Source: Anaerostipes sp.
Lineage (GTDB): Bacteria > Bacillota > Clostridia > Lachnospirales > Lachnospiraceae
Length of the DNA: 64,000 bases
Direction of reading: 5' to 3'
NCBI GenBank assembly: GCA_028704435.1
Contig: JAQWFL010000001.1
Span: forward strand, 124,001 to 188,000
Shown here piece after piece: positions 7,458-18,091 of this stretch. Within the stretch, counting starts at the first letter, position 1; every line of letters starts with the position of its first letter. A model generated the notes under the pieces. The model ran no database searches. It was given only the letters and a program-made list of their open reading frames with translations, and was not told where the DNA came from. Position numbers and translations under genes: made by a program.

Positions 7458-8021
7458 ATGAGTAAAGAAAAACAAGAAGAGATTCTTGAAGAAGAAAAGG
7501 TAGATCCAAAGGACGTAGAAGATGCAGTAGCAGAATCTACATATGAAGCTGAAACTACAGAAGAGACATTGGAAGATGTTGTGAAAGAAAAGGAAAAAGA
7601 GATTGCTGACTTAAAGGACAAATATCAGAGACTTATGGCAGAATTTGATAATGCCAGAAAGAGAACAGCAAAAGAGGCAACTCAAAGATATGATTTGGGT
7701 GCCATGGGAGTGCTTGAGAAGTTACTTCCAGTGATTGATAATTTTGAACGTGGGTTAGGAGCTGTTGCACCAGAAGAAAAAGATGGTGCGTTTGTACAAG
7801 GAATTGAACAGATTTACAAGCAGCTTATGGGAACCATGGAGGAATTAGGAGTGGCAGCTATGGATGCCACAGGAAAAGAATTTGATGCTAATCTTCACAA
7901 TGCAGTGATGCATATAGAAGATGAAGACCTTGGAGAGAATATCGTTGCAGAGGAAATGCAAAAAGGATATATGTACAAGGAAAACGTGTTAAGACATAGC
8001 ATGGTGAAAGTTGCAAATTGA
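7458..8021 (+). CDS. grpE: GrpE nucleotide exchange factor
   Basis: 187-residue co-chaperone that releases ADP from DnaK. An acidic N-terminus and a long coiled coil (about 30-100, containing LKDKYQRLMAEFDNARKRT) are followed by the beta-wing domain ending GYMYKENVLRHSMVKVAN, which is characteristic. It starts 15 bp after hrcA. Confidence 0.97.
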   Translation: MSKEKQEEILEEEKVDPKDVEDAVAESTYEAETTEETLEDVVKEKEKEIADLKDKYQRLMAEFDNARKRTAKEATQRYDLGAMGVLEKLLPVIDNFERGLGAVAPEEKDGAFVQGIEQIYKQLMGTMEELGVAAMDATGKEFDANLHNAVMHIEDEDLGENIVAEEMQKGYMYKENVLRHSMVKVAN

Positions 8022-8076
8022 TAATTGCAATGAGTAAACACATACTGTTATAAATATTAAGAAATAGATTTTTTAG

Positions 8077-9945
<1,869 letters not shown>

Positions 9946-9967
9946 GATAAAAAGAAGGTAGACGAAT

Positions 9968-11119
9968 ATGGCAGATAAAAGAGATTATTATGAAGTATTA
10001 GGCATTGAGCGAAATGCTTCAGAATCAGAAATTAAAAAAGCCTACCGAAAAGTTGCTAAGAAGTATCATCCTGACACGAATCCTGGAGACAAAGAAGCCG
10101 AAGCAAAGTTTAAAGAAGCTTCAGAAGCTTACGAAGTCCTAAGTGATCCTGAAAAGAAAACGCAGTATGACCAATTTGGTCATGCTGCATTTGAGCAGGG
10201 AGCAGGCGGATATGGTGGCGGCGGCTTCGGAGGATTTGACTTCGGTGGCGGTGACATGGGTGATATTTTTGGCGATCTTTTTGGTGGAATGTTTGGCGGC
10301 GGTGGTCGCAGCAGACAGGCACAGCAAGATAGACCAACTCAAGGTGCTCATGTGAGAGCTAGAATTCATGTTACATTTGAAGAAGCTGTTTTTGGTACTT
10401 CAAAGAAGATTGAGATTTCTCTAAAAGAGGAATGTAAAAGCTGTCATGGAACAGGTGCGAAAGCAGGAACAAGTCCAACCACATGTCCAAAATGTGGTGG
10501 AAAAGGTCAGGTTGTATTTACACAGCAGTCTATGTTTGGAACGGTAAGAAATGTTCAAACATGTCCAGATTGTCAAGGAACTGGTAAAATTATTAAAGAA
10601 AGATGTCCAGATTGTCAAGGAACTGGTTATACCAGTGAACGTAAGACAATTGAAGTTACAGTGCCAGCAGGTATTGATAACGGACAAAGTATCCGAATTC
10701 GTGGAAAGGGAGAACCAGGAACCAACGGAGGACCAAGAGGAGACTTATTGGTTGTTGTTTCTGTGGATCGTCATCCTAAATTCCAGCGTCAAGATTATGA
10801 CATTTTCTCAACAGAAGCCATCTCATTTACGCAGGCGGCATTAGGTGCTGTTGTGAAAATTCAGACTGTAGATGGACCACAAGACTATACAATTAAGCCG
10901 GGAACACAGACAGATACGAGAGTACGTCTAAAAGGAAAAGGTGTTCCAAGTGTAAGAAATAAGAACGTTCGTGGAGATCATTATGTTACATTGGTAGTAG
11001 AAGTGCCAGAACGTTTGAATAGTGAACAAAAAGAAGCATTAAAGAAATTCCAAGAAGCAATGGGAGAAGTAAAAGCATCTTCTGATCAGAAAGAACACAA
11101 ACATTTTTGGGAAAAATAA
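9968..11119 (+). CDS. dnaJ: Chaperone DnaJ (Hsp40, type I)
   Basis: 383 residues. J domain with His34-Pro35-Asp36, a Gly/Phe-rich region (about 75-112), and four CxxCxGxG zinc-binding repeats ([24 protein letters not shown] twice), then the C-terminal substrate-binding domains. It is last in the heat-shock operon, 22 bp after dnaK, and is closed by a strong terminator. Confidence 0.98.
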   Translation: MADKRDYYEVLGIERNASESEIKKAYRKVAKKYHPDTNPGDKEAEAKFKEASEAYEVLSDPEKKTQYDQFGHAAFEQGAGGYGGGGFGGFDFGGGDMGDIFGDLFGGMFGGGGRSRQAQQDRPTQGAHVRARIHVTFEEAVFGTSKKIEISLKEECKSCHGTGAKAGTSPTTCPKCGGKGQVVFTQQSMFGTVRNVQTCPDCQGTGKIIKERCPDCQGTGYTSERKTIEVTVPAGIDNGQSIRIRGKGEPGTNGGPRGDLLVVVSVDRHPKFQRQDYDIFSTEAISFTQAALGAVVKIQTVDGPQDYTIKPGTQTDTRVRLKGKGVPSVRNKNVRGDHYVTLVVEVPERLNSEQKEALKKFQEAMGEVKASSDQKEHKHFWEK

Positions 11120-11162
11120 AAAAAGACGAAACAATTGAATTTTGATTGTTTCGTCTTTTTTT
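11120..11162 (+). terminator. Terminator of the heat-shock operon
   Basis: Near-perfect stem AAAAAGACGAAACAAT / ATTGTTTCGTCTTTTT with a 9-nt loop and T-run. By symmetry it can also act on the convergent minus-strand genes. Confidence 0.93.
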
Positions 11163-11182
11163 GTTTAAATCTTTAAAAATCT

Positions 11183-11428
11183 TTAAGCAGGAATCCAACT
11201 TCCTACCCATTTTTTCTTTGTGGAGTTATATTTTCTTTTATATAACTTTCCATTCATTATTTTATATTTCCAAACAATAGTGTCAGAATAAGTTGTTATT
11301 TCGCTATCAGAAAAAATAGTAGATTCTGAGATTTGGATTTCATCAGCTATACAGTCTTTACTAAAAATAGTAGGAGATAGTGCCATAAAAGTGAAAGATA
11401 TTAAAAATAATTTAATTGATTTTTTCAT
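11183..11428 (-). CDS. Small exported protein (WKYK...GKLYKR...W family-like)
   Basis: 81 residues with a signal peptide (MKKSIKLFLISFTFMALSPTIF). The mature part ends VWKYKIMNGKLYKRKYN...WVGSWIPA. I recall this aromatic/basic ending from small secreted proteins of Firmicutes, without known function. The gene overlaps the 3' end of the M56 gene by 17 bp and has a GGAGG site inside it, so the two are translationally linked in a BlaI-M56-small protein operon. Confidence 0.75.
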   Translation of the reverse strand: MKKSIKLFLISFTFMALSPTIFSKDCIADEIQISESTIFSDSEITTYSDTIVWKYKIMNGKLYKRKYNSTKKKWVGSWIPA

Positions 11429-12575
11429 GTTCTTTTGCCTCCGTCATTGAGTTATAAATTCTATATCCTGAAAAGGACGATTTAATATTGTCGATTGAGA
11501 TTGTAGGGTATTTATGCCCTTTGTAATAAACATCATATTGTTTTGAGGTATTTGTTCTTACAAAAAAAGTAGATTCTTTCTCTAAACCTAGAATCTCTTC
11601 TCCCTTCGCATGGGTAGGGTTTGGATAAGAGGGTTCAAATGCAAAAAACAATGATGTAAATAAAAAACCTACAATTATTAGTATGTGAAATAGATGATAA
11701 GCTTTGTTTTTTAATATACGAGGTCTTTCTAAAATGTAATCGGCTCTCTTTGAAAGTGTATTTTGAGATGTCTGACTAAAAAATAAGGCTGACATAGGTG
11801 ATAAAGCAGGCTTGTTTTTAGCAATTTTTATAAGACATTCAATGTAACTTAATTGCTTATCCTCTGCAATTGTTTCTGAAATTGCAAGATCATTAGAGTG
11901 TTCAATGGTATCGCTTAATTGTTTGTTTAACCAATGCACAAGTGGATTCCACCAATAAAGACAAACTATCAGTTCACATATTAGTTTGTACCATAAATCA
12001 TGATGATAGTAGTGTTCAATTTCATGAGAAAGAACAAATTTTAATTCTTCATCAGTAAAATTAACCTCTGGTAATAAAATAATTGGATGAAACAAACCAG
12101 TAATACATGGACTGTGAATTATGGGTAAAACAATTATTTTAAAATTCGGTTGATTCTTATGGTTAACACATATTTCAGTTATAATATTCTTTAATAAAGA
12201 TGACTCATTATATGGATAGATGTGAATTAGCTGATAAAATCTGTATCGTCTCCATATTAGTAGTAAAAAAGAGAGAATAAAACCCACAAAAGAACCATAT
12301 ATCATTACATCCATAATCTCAATATTTGAAACAAAAGGATGTCTTAATAAATTAAAAAAATAAGCTAAATACTTTTTTGATTCAATATTATGAGTAAAAG
12401 CAAAATTAAAAGGAAAAAACATCCTTATAATTACAAACATCATACTAATAATGATACATTTTGGACCAAGCCCCAAAATAAATTTTTTCCGCTTTGATAC
12501 AAGTATAAGATAAAGCATCAAAATACTTCCGAATACAATACAAGTTAATACAGATCCGTAAGATGGTTGACTCAT
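11412..12575 (-). CDS. M56-family (BlaR1/MecR1-like) membrane metallopeptidase sensor, lacking the penicillin-binding domain
   Basis: 387 residues with four or more hydrophobic segments and a zinc-protease motif HEIEH at 184-188 (LSHEIEHYYHHDLWYKL). BlaR1 proteins sense a signal outside the cell and cleave the paired repressor. Here the extracellular C-terminus is only about 70 residues. The transpeptidase-like beta-lactam sensor is absent, so the stimulus is unlikely to be a beta-lactam bound in the usual way. Its start overlaps the BlaI-like stop by 1 nt (TAATG). Confidence 0.9.
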   Translation of the reverse strand: MSQPSYGSVLTCIVFGSILMLYLILVSKRKKFILGLGPKCIIISMMFVIIRMFFPFNFAFTHNIESKKYLAYFFNLLRHPFVSNIEIMDVMIYGSFVGFILSFLLLIWRRYRFYQLIHIYPYNESSLLKNIITEICVNHKNQPNFKIIVLPIIHSPCITGLFHPIILLPEVNFTDEELKFVLSHEIEHYYHHDLWYKLICELIVCLYWWNPLVHWLNKQLSDTIEHSNDLAISETIAEDKQLSYIECLIKIAKNKPALSPMSALFFSQTSQNTLSKRADYILERPRILKNKAYHLFHILIIVGFLFTSLFFAFEPSYPNPTHAKGEEILGLEKESTFFVRTNTSKQYDVYYKGHKYPTISIDNIKSSFSGYRIYNSMTEAKEHEKIN

Positions 12576-12961
12576 TAAAGTTCCTCCTCTAACTCTTTTC
12601 TTCGCTTTTTAATTCGTGCTTCTAGTTCTTTAATAGCATCTAAGTCAGGTGTTTCATCAATCATATGTGCAAGGTATGCCTGAGAAGAAAACTGTTTCTT
12701 AAATCCAGAAAAAGTATCTTGGATATATTCTTCGGCACTGATTAAAGGCTTATATGATCTTGCGAGAACAGTTCCACTGTATACTACATCAGCTGTTTCA
12801 ATGTACCCATTCTTAAGCAATGTTTGAATGGAAGTACGTATTGTATTAATGTTTAAAGATGAATCAATATGTTCTACATCAGAGGCAGTCAATGACTCTT
12901 CTGAATTCCAAAAGATTTTCATAATATCTAATTGTCGCTTTGTTAATTTCTTATGTTTCAT
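12575..12961 (-). CDS. BlaI/MecI-family transcriptional repressor
   Basis: 128-residue winged-helix repressor. LTKRQLDIMKIFWNSEESLTASDV and NTIRTSIQTLLKNGYIETADVVYSGTVLARSYKPLISAEEY match the BlaI/MecI/CopY pattern. The C-terminal helices give dimerisation and the cleavage site. It is first in a three-gene operon with the M56 protease. Its likely targets are its own promoter and perhaps the divergent peptide/ABC locus starting at 13086. Confidence 0.93.
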   Translation of the reverse strand: MKHKKLTKRQLDIMKIFWNSEESLTASDVEHIDSSLNINTIRTSIQTLLKNGYIETADVVYSGTVLARSYKPLISAEEYIQDTFSGFKKQFSSQAYLAHMIDETPDLDAIKELEARIKKRRKELEEEL

Positions 12962-12990
12962 AGTGGTCTCCTTCCTGTTATTTTATTACT

Positions 12991-13018
12991 ATTATATCAA
13001 AATAGAAACAAAACACAA
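12991..13018 (-). promoter_or_regulatory. Probable promoter of the BlaI/M56 operon
   Basis: On the minus strand: TTGTGT, 16-bp spacer, TATAAT (-10 at 12991-12996, -35 at 13013-13018), with the BlaI start 30 bp downstream. I could not identify a clear TACA/TGTA BlaI operator. Confidence 0.6.
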
Positions 13019-13085
13019 CAATATTTTACAAAATAAAGTATTAAAAGTTGATATAATGAAAAAATAATGAATTAGTGAAAAGAGA

Positions 13086-13113
13086 TTGACAAACATATTG
13101 ATAGATGTATAAT
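13086..13113 (+). promoter_or_regulatory. Strong promoter of the 13205-17908 locus
   Basis: Consensus TTGACA, 16-bp spacer, TATAAT. The start codon at 13205 is about 85 nt downstream of the expected transcript start, leaving a long leader. The promoter lies back to back with the BlaI promoter, 67 bp apart. Confidence 0.75.
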
Positions 13114-13204
13114 TAGTGTGAAAGCAGTCGATGAAACTATAGGGCTTTCGATGTGCACACAAAAATTGTAACAAAACAACACTCAGAGAAAGGACAATTA
13201 AATT

Positions 13205-13618
13205 ATGAAACTAAAAAAATTAATGACAGCAGGAGTGATTGCAATGCTTGCAGTGGGTCAAATGGGAAGTGGAGTTGCTGTATATGCAAATAATCATTCT
13301 GAGTTCAACATATAACAAAACATACAATGGGGATGGTTCAGATTACTATACTTCATCTAGGGCAAAAAAAGATAAGTCAGTTTCCTATGTTAATAATAAT
13401 GGGACAGATACACATTCAATTACAGCCGCAGTTGCGAATGGTTCATCATTTAAGATTCGTTCAAGTTATTATGTTATCAAAAAAGGTAATAGGAAGTATA
13501 TCAAAAATACGGTATATCAAAATGGAGGCAGAACAGCAAGAATTGCTATGGGTGCTACAAGTGGGAAGAAAGTAAAATGCATGGTGTTTGGAGTCCTGAT
13601 AATTGCAGTGGATATTAG
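13205..13618 (+). pseudogene. Frameshifted secreted peptide/small protein gene (DUF2712-like)
   Basis: The ATG at 13205 after AGGACAA opens a clear signal peptide (MKLKKLMTAGVIAMLAVG...VYA). The frame stops at 13313-13315. The sequence continues in the next frame (from about 13302, TYNKTYNGDGSDYYTSSR and onward). It must return to the first frame in the A-run near 13566-13577 to give a tidy end, HGVWSPDNCSGY, with TAG at 13616-13618. Two opposite single-base changes therefore break one gene of about 135 codons. The layout (small secreted protein with a tryptophan-containing tail, followed by ABC genes) recalls DUF2712 or lactococcin-972-like peptides. The family is a guess. Confidence 0.6.
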
Positions 13619-13624
13619 AAGTAG

Positions 13625-13661
13625 AAATTTTGGAGTCTGAAAACTTCAGACTCCAAAATTT
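13625..13661. terminator. Perfect 17-bp inverted repeat with 3-nt loop
   Basis: A 17-nt arm (13625-13641), an AAC loop and its exact complement (13645-13661). There is no extended T-run, so it is probably an attenuating or RNA-protecting hairpin that lets the first gene be expressed above the ABC genes. Confidence 0.7.
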
Positions 13662-13681
13662 AAAATATGAGGTGTGACAAA

Positions 13682-14338
13682 ATGAATAGAATAAAATACA
13701 CTATTCCAATCCTTTTGCTTATAGGTGCTGCATGGTTTCTCTTTGGAATCAATCATCAAACAACAAATGGGAGTCATGTAAAAAGTAAGTCGGAAAAGGT
13801 ATGGGAGAAAATTTATAAAAGCGGATATCGAGCAAGAATAATTGAAGTAGGGAAAAAGGTAACACAAGATGATTGGACTTATCAAGTCAATTCAGCTCAG
13901 CTCACAAAAAAACAAGGGAACTGGTTGAAAGAAGATGATACATGGTACAAATGCGATAAAAATGGAAATGTAACTGATCATAAGACATTGGTAAAAGTCA
14001 ATATAACAGTAACACAGAATACAAATAGTAAATCATTCTGGCTAAATAATAGTAAATTAGAATTATATAACAAAGACGGTACAAAAGTGGTTGAAGGGTA
14101 TGATTATGAACTTTGTGGTGCAACGATAGTTCAAAATACTAAATCGAATTGTTATCAATATTCGCTGAAAAAGGGAGAGACTGTTACAACAGATTTGATT
14201 TATGCAGTTCCAGATCAGTATATAAAACAGACCAAGTATTACATGTTGGAGATTAACAATACAGGAATAGATCAAGATGAATTATTACCAAAAGAACATT
14301 GTCATATGAAGTTGAAGGTGAAAGGATTAGGAAAATGA
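13682..14338 (+). CDS. Membrane-anchored extracellular protein, DUF4352-like fold (unknown)
   Basis: 218 residues. The ATG at 13682 is chosen for the GAGGTG site 7 nt upstream; an earlier in-frame ATG overlaps that site. An N-terminal membrane anchor (YTIPILLLIGAAWFLFGI) precedes an extracellular beta-rich domain (DDWTYQVNSAQL, VKVNITVTQN, WLNNSKLELYNKDG). That pattern is typical of DUF4352/telokin-like lipoprotein-type domains and resembles the last gene of this locus (17351). Its stop overlaps the next gene by 4 nt. Confidence 0.8.
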   Translation: MNRIKYTIPILLLIGAAWFLFGINHQTTNGSHVKSKSEKVWEKIYKSGYRARIIEVGKKVTQDDWTYQVNSAQLTKKQGNWLKEDDTWYKCDKNGNVTDHKTLVKVNITVTQNTNSKSFWLNNSKLELYNKDGTKVVEGYDYELCGATIVQNTKSNCYQYSLKKGETVTTDLIYAVPDQYIKQTKYYMLEINNTGIDQDELLPKEHCHMKLKVKGLGK

Positions 14339-15126
14339 GAACATTAGTGAAATATGAATGTAAGCGTATGATGACCTCAAAGGAAATGATATTTTCACTG
14401 ATGCTAGGACTTGGAATTTCTTTTTGGTATTTAGGACAGTATGTTTGGAATCAAAATATATATCAAGGAAATTATTTTCCAGAGACAATGTTTCAAAAGT
14501 GGATAGGAGGATTTGTGTTTCCGCTGCAAAGCTTTTTATACTATTTAATGTTACCTTTTATAGGGGTACTTCCTGGTGGAGCCACATTCTACGAAGATAT
14601 GGAAAGTGGACTAATTTCGAATATATGTTTGAGATGTAAAAAGAGCAAATATCTTCTTGCAAAATATATTGCCGTATTTATAACGAGTGGTGTTGCATTT
14701 AGTGTTCCTTTGATTGTAAATTTGCTCTTTTGTGTGGCTCATTTTCCTGCATTAGTACCAGAGGCGTTTACTAATATTGGACCATCAGGAAATTTTTTGT
14801 TTTTCTCATTGTACTTTTCTAATCCTTGGGGCTATTTGATTTTATTTTTAATTTTGGGCTTTTTGTTTGCAGGAGGAACTGCATGCATTGCACTTCCTGT
14901 ATCTTTTTACGTGAAACATAAAGCAGGAGTTTTATTGACACCTTTTATTTTGTACTTTGGAGTGTACTGCATGGATAATATCATTGGCGAGGGAGAGTTT
15001 GCACCCAATTATTTTTTGATTAGTGGTGTTGGAATAGAGAATGTATGGGAGCTTATCGTTCCTTTTACTGTATTTATTATTGCTTTTTTAGTATATATTT
15101 GGAAGGGACTACGATATGAAGGATAA
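14335..15126 (+). CDS. ABC-2-type membrane protein (permease 1 of 3)
   Basis: 263 residues starting at the ATG in the ATGA overlap with the previous gene. The cytoplasmic N-terminus MRTLVKYECKRMM is followed by about six hydrophobic segments with a GGATFYEDMESGLISNICLRCKKSKYLLAKY loop. That layout is typical of ABC-2 permeases that export peptides or confer immunity. It belongs to a tightly overlapping operon with two more permeases and one ATPase. Confidence 0.85.
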   Translation: MRTLVKYECKRMMTSKEMIFSLMLGLGISFWYLGQYVWNQNIYQGNYFPETMFQKWIGGFVFPLQSFLYYLMLPFIGVLPGGATFYEDMESGLISNICLRCKKSKYLLAKYIAVFITSGVAFSVPLIVNLLFCVAHFPALVPEAFTNIGPSGNFLFFSLYFSNPWGYLILFLILGFLFAGGTACIALPVSFYVKHKAGVLLTPFILYFGVYCMDNIIGEGEFAPNYFLISGVGIENVWELIVPFTVFIIAFLVYIWKGLRYEG

Positions 15127-15907
15127 AAAATTGCAAACCAAGAAGGCATATTTATTATTAGGATTTGCAATGGCTCTAATTGTGGTTATGCTTTTGAGGA
15201 TGAATGAAGATGTTTCAAGTTTAGATACTCATTTGTTTTCATTATCAGATGCAATGCTTTTTTCTATGGGTTCCTATTGCTATGGATTATCGCTAGTTCC
15301 TTTCTTGTTGATTGCAATTGTATATGCATTGAAAAATGATTTTTTGAATTCTAGAGTGTTGTTATATCCATCGAAAAGAGCATTGTGGGTAATGCAGGAA
15401 AAGAAGATATTTCTTATTTCCATTTTTTACATTACTTTTTTTCTGCTTGTTGTATTTTCTTTTGGTGTCCTAAGACATTATGTTTGGTTTAATTGGGGAG
15501 AAGCCGAGAGCTATTACTTTGTTAAAAATCATGATATATTTTATGGTGATTTTGCACAAGTATGGGTGAGTGCATTTTTCCTTGGAATGATTCGAAACAT
15601 GATATTTGGAAATCTAGTGCTACTATCAAAATGGGGAACAAAGCGAACTATTTATGGAGTTATTGTTGCATTTATTGTATGTATTTGTGAAATTATTTTA
15701 TCTGGTGCAATACGTAGTTTAATGCTATTTGGCATCAAAAAAATAAGAATTATCATGTCCCTGTTTGAAGTGAATTATAAGATGTTTCAAAGTGATGGTG
15801 AGAGAATCTTTATGGTAGTATGGGCATTGATTATAGGTACTTTTTTTGTGATGGTTTTCTATATGCTTCGAAGAAAGAAGGAATTTTTTGATGATTTGGT
15901 CTTTTAA
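15116..15907 (+). CDS. ABC-2-like membrane protein (permease 2 of 3)
   Basis: 263 residues with six predicted hydrophobic segments. It overlaps the upstream permease by 11 bp and the downstream one by 17 bp. It has no catalytic motif. Position and topology suggest a second permease subunit of the same transporter. Confidence 0.8.
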   Translation: MKDKKLQTKKAYLLLGFAMALIVVMLLRMNEDVSSLDTHLFSLSDAMLFSMGSYCYGLSLVPFLLIAIVYALKNDFLNSRVLLYPSKRALWVMQEKKIFLISIFYITFFLLVVFSFGVLRHYVWFNWGEAESYYFVKNHDIFYGDFAQVWVSAFFLGMIRNMIFGNLVLLSKWGTKRTIYGVIVAFIVCICEIILSGAIRSLMLFGIKKIRIIMSLFEVNYKMFQSDGERIFMVVWALIIGTFFVMVFYMLRRKKEFFDDLVF

Positions 15908-16694
15908 GCAACAGCTAAAGTATGAATATAGAGCTGGAATCAAAGTTAGATGGAAGCAATATATGGGCCTTGTTCTTGTATTCTTTTTGTTGGGAGCTTG
16001 TATCTATCATTCTGCCGGTGAAAAAGTGGCAGGAAACCTTACCTTGACAGATTATCTTGTGAAGATATTTTCTGGAATCGATGAAATGAAAAAAGCAGAT
16101 CGAACCATGGCATTCTATCTTCCAAAGGAGTGGGGTGTTGTCGAAATACTATATCTATTGTTTGTGGTGAATTATCCAAAAAGTGATTATGAGCAAAGAG
16201 GATATCAAGTGATACTTCGAACGAAGAGTAAAAGTATGTGGTGGATTGGAAAGTGCAGTTGGCTTGTTATGACGACCATATGCTACTATGGAATATTTTA
16301 TTTGGTGATGCTTGTTTGCTCTATGTTTCGCTACCAGGATATGACTGTACGAAATGTATGGGGAATTCAACAGATTATATTAAGCCATGGAGAAGGAATT
16401 CTATCTATTTATCTTATGCCATGGATTACAATGCTTGCCATTGCTTTTGTTATGATATTACTTTCCATGACATTTAATCAAATCGTAGCTGTAAGTGCTG
16501 CTATTTGCTATTTAATTTCTGCTGTTTATATTTCAAAATCATGGCTACTTGGAAATTATACGATGCTATTGCGTAATCAGCAGATATTAGGGTCAGATGG
16601 AGTTACTTGTAGGCAGGGTATTCTTTTTAGTCTTGGAATCATTATAATTACTACATTGGTAGGAATGAAATATATGAAGAATAAGAAATTATAA
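15891..16694 (+). CDS. ABC-2-like membrane protein (permease 3 of 3)
   Basis: 267 residues. The ATG at 15891 (MIWSFKQQLKYEYRAGIKVRWKQYM) is preferred over an adjacent TTG, with AAGGA 8 nt upstream. A basic amphipathic N-terminus and about six membrane segments follow. It ends 13 bp before the ATPase gene. Confidence 0.8.
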   Translation: MIWSFKQQLKYEYRAGIKVRWKQYMGLVLVFFLLGACIYHSAGEKVAGNLTLTDYLVKIFSGIDEMKKADRTMAFYLPKEWGVVEILYLLFVVNYPKSDYEQRGYQVILRTKSKSMWWIGKCSWLVMTTICYYGIFYLVMLVCSMFRYQDMTVRNVWGIQQIILSHGEGILSIYLMPWITMLAIAFVMILLSMTFNQIVAVSAAICYLISAVYISKSWLLGNYTMLLRNQQILGSDGVTCRQGILFSLGIIIITTLVGMKYMKNKKL

Positions 16695-16707
16695 ACAGGA
16701 GGAAATT

Positions 16708-17367
16708 ATGTATTTGGAAGTGTCAAATATAACAAAAATAATAAGAAATGAAATAATATTAGACGATATCTCACTTTCTTTGGAGAGGGGAAAAATTTAT
16801 GGGCTGCAAGGGAAAAATGGATCAGGTAAAACGATGTTGATGCGTGCTATTTGTGGGTTGTTAAGGCCAACAAAAGGAAATGTTACCATTGATGGGAAAA
16901 GACTTGGTGACAAGATGGATTTCCTTCCAAGTGTGGGAGCATTAATTGAAAATCCAGGTTTTATTGGGCAGTTTACAGGGTATGAAAATCTAAAAATGTT
17001 AGCAGATATTAAGGGGCTGATTGGAAAGACAGATATTCAAGATATTTTAGAGCGAATTGGATTGGAAAATGCAGAAAAGAAAAAGTATAAGGCCTATTCT
17101 CTTGGAATGAAGCAAAAGCTTGGAATTGCAGCGGCAATCATGGAGCGTCCAGATGTCATTATATTAGATGAGCCAACCAATGCATTGGATGAAGAAAGCA
17201 TGAAGAATTTACACTGCATTTTAACAGAATATAAAGATCATGGAAGTTTGATTTTGATTTCTTGTCATGACAAAGAGGAGTTAGAAATGTTGTCGGATGA
17301 GATTTATGAAATTGAAAATGGAAAGATCAAAAATCATAGGAGGATACAGGATGGGAAGGCGATTTAA
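16708..17367 (+). CDS. ABC transporter ATP-binding protein
   Basis: 219 residues. Walker A GLQGKNGSGKT (about 32-42), ABC signature YSLGMKQKLGIAAA, Walker B VIILDEPTNALD, and an H-loop in ISCHD. It is short for an ABC ATPase of the bacteriocin-immunity/ABC-2 type. It has an AGGAGG site and serves the three permeases immediately upstream. Confidence 0.95.
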   Translation: MYLEVSNITKIIRNEIILDDISLSLERGKIYGLQGKNGSGKTMLMRAICGLLRPTKGNVTIDGKRLGDKMDFLPSVGALIENPGFIGQFTGYENLKMLADIKGLIGKTDIQDILERIGLENAEKKKYKAYSLGMKQKLGIAAAIMERPDVIILDEPTNALDEESMKNLHCILTEYKDHGSLILISCHDKEELEMLSDEIYEIENGKIKNHRRIQDGKAI

Positions 17368-17908
17368 CCTAAATAAAAAAATATTATTCCTTATCTTTGT
17401 AATATTTTCTAGTATCGTAGTGCTTGTAGCCAAAGGAATCAAAGTAAATGCAACGTATCCTTCAGCTAGAGAAGAACATGTAGCCATAGGGAAAAGTGCA
17501 ACTCTGCAAAAGGATATTTCTTTCAAGGTAAAAAAAGTACAATGGATGTCAAATCAAGAATTTGTCAAGAAGTATGGTGAGAATCCAGATGTTAATAAAG
17601 AAGAAGAATCCAAAGTGGTACTTGTGAATGTTTTAGTTCAAAATAACAAAAAAAAGAGCGTCAATGTAGATTTTAGCCGCATTTATTTTGAACGATTTGG
17701 CTATAGTAATGGACTATGCATGGATAGCACCTTGGAATTAGGAGGAAGTACTGGAGTAAAAATAAAGCCAGGGCAAGAAAAAGAAACTTTGTTAGTCTAT
17801 TCAATGAATCAGTTTCAATTTTCAAAAACTCAGTGGAAGCAAATTGAACATACGAAAAATTATCTAATAAGAGATTGGTATCCTGTGAAAAGATGCTGGG
17901 ATTTATAG
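17351..17908 (+). CDS. Membrane-anchored extracellular protein, DUF4352-like (unknown)
   Basis: 185 residues. The start at 17351 is 7 nt after AGGAGG and overlaps the ATPase 3' end by 17 bp. A basic N-terminus and anchor (KKILFLIFVIFSSIVVLVAKGI) precede a beta-rich domain (LQKDISFKVKKVQWMSNQEF, VVLVNVLVQNN, IYFERFGY). The pattern parallels the 13682 product, so the locus is bracketed by two related surface proteins. Confidence 0.8.
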   Translation: MGRRFNLNKKILFLIFVIFSSIVVLVAKGIKVNATYPSAREEHVAIGKSATLQKDISFKVKKVQWMSNQEFVKKYGENPDVNKEEESKVVLVNVLVQNNKKKSVNVDFSRIYFERFGYSNGLCMDSTLELGGSTGVKIKPGQEKETLLVYSMNQFQFSKTQWKQIEHTKNYLIRDWYPVKRCWDL

Positions 17909-17951
17909 TTTGAATAGTGCTTTTATCAACCAAATAGAATTTTAAGAATCC

Positions 17952-17991
17952 AAAAGAACGAATGGCTTTTATTTGCATCCGTTCTTTTTTT
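17952..17991 (+). terminator. Terminator of the ABC-2 locus
   Basis: AAGAACG/CGTTCTT stem extended by inner ATG pairs past one mismatch, then seven T. Confidence 0.8.
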
Positions 17992-18091
17992 GACTCTTCC
18001 ACAACATAAAAAAGTATGTTAGGATATATAAGTTAAGCTATGTCTAAATGAAAAGAATTTAGAATGCGGAGAATAAAGAACGGAGATTATT

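Noticed and set aside
11412-12961. Beta-lactam resistance system
   Set aside because: The M56 protein lacks the penicillin-binding domain and no beta-lactamase or PBP2a gene is near.
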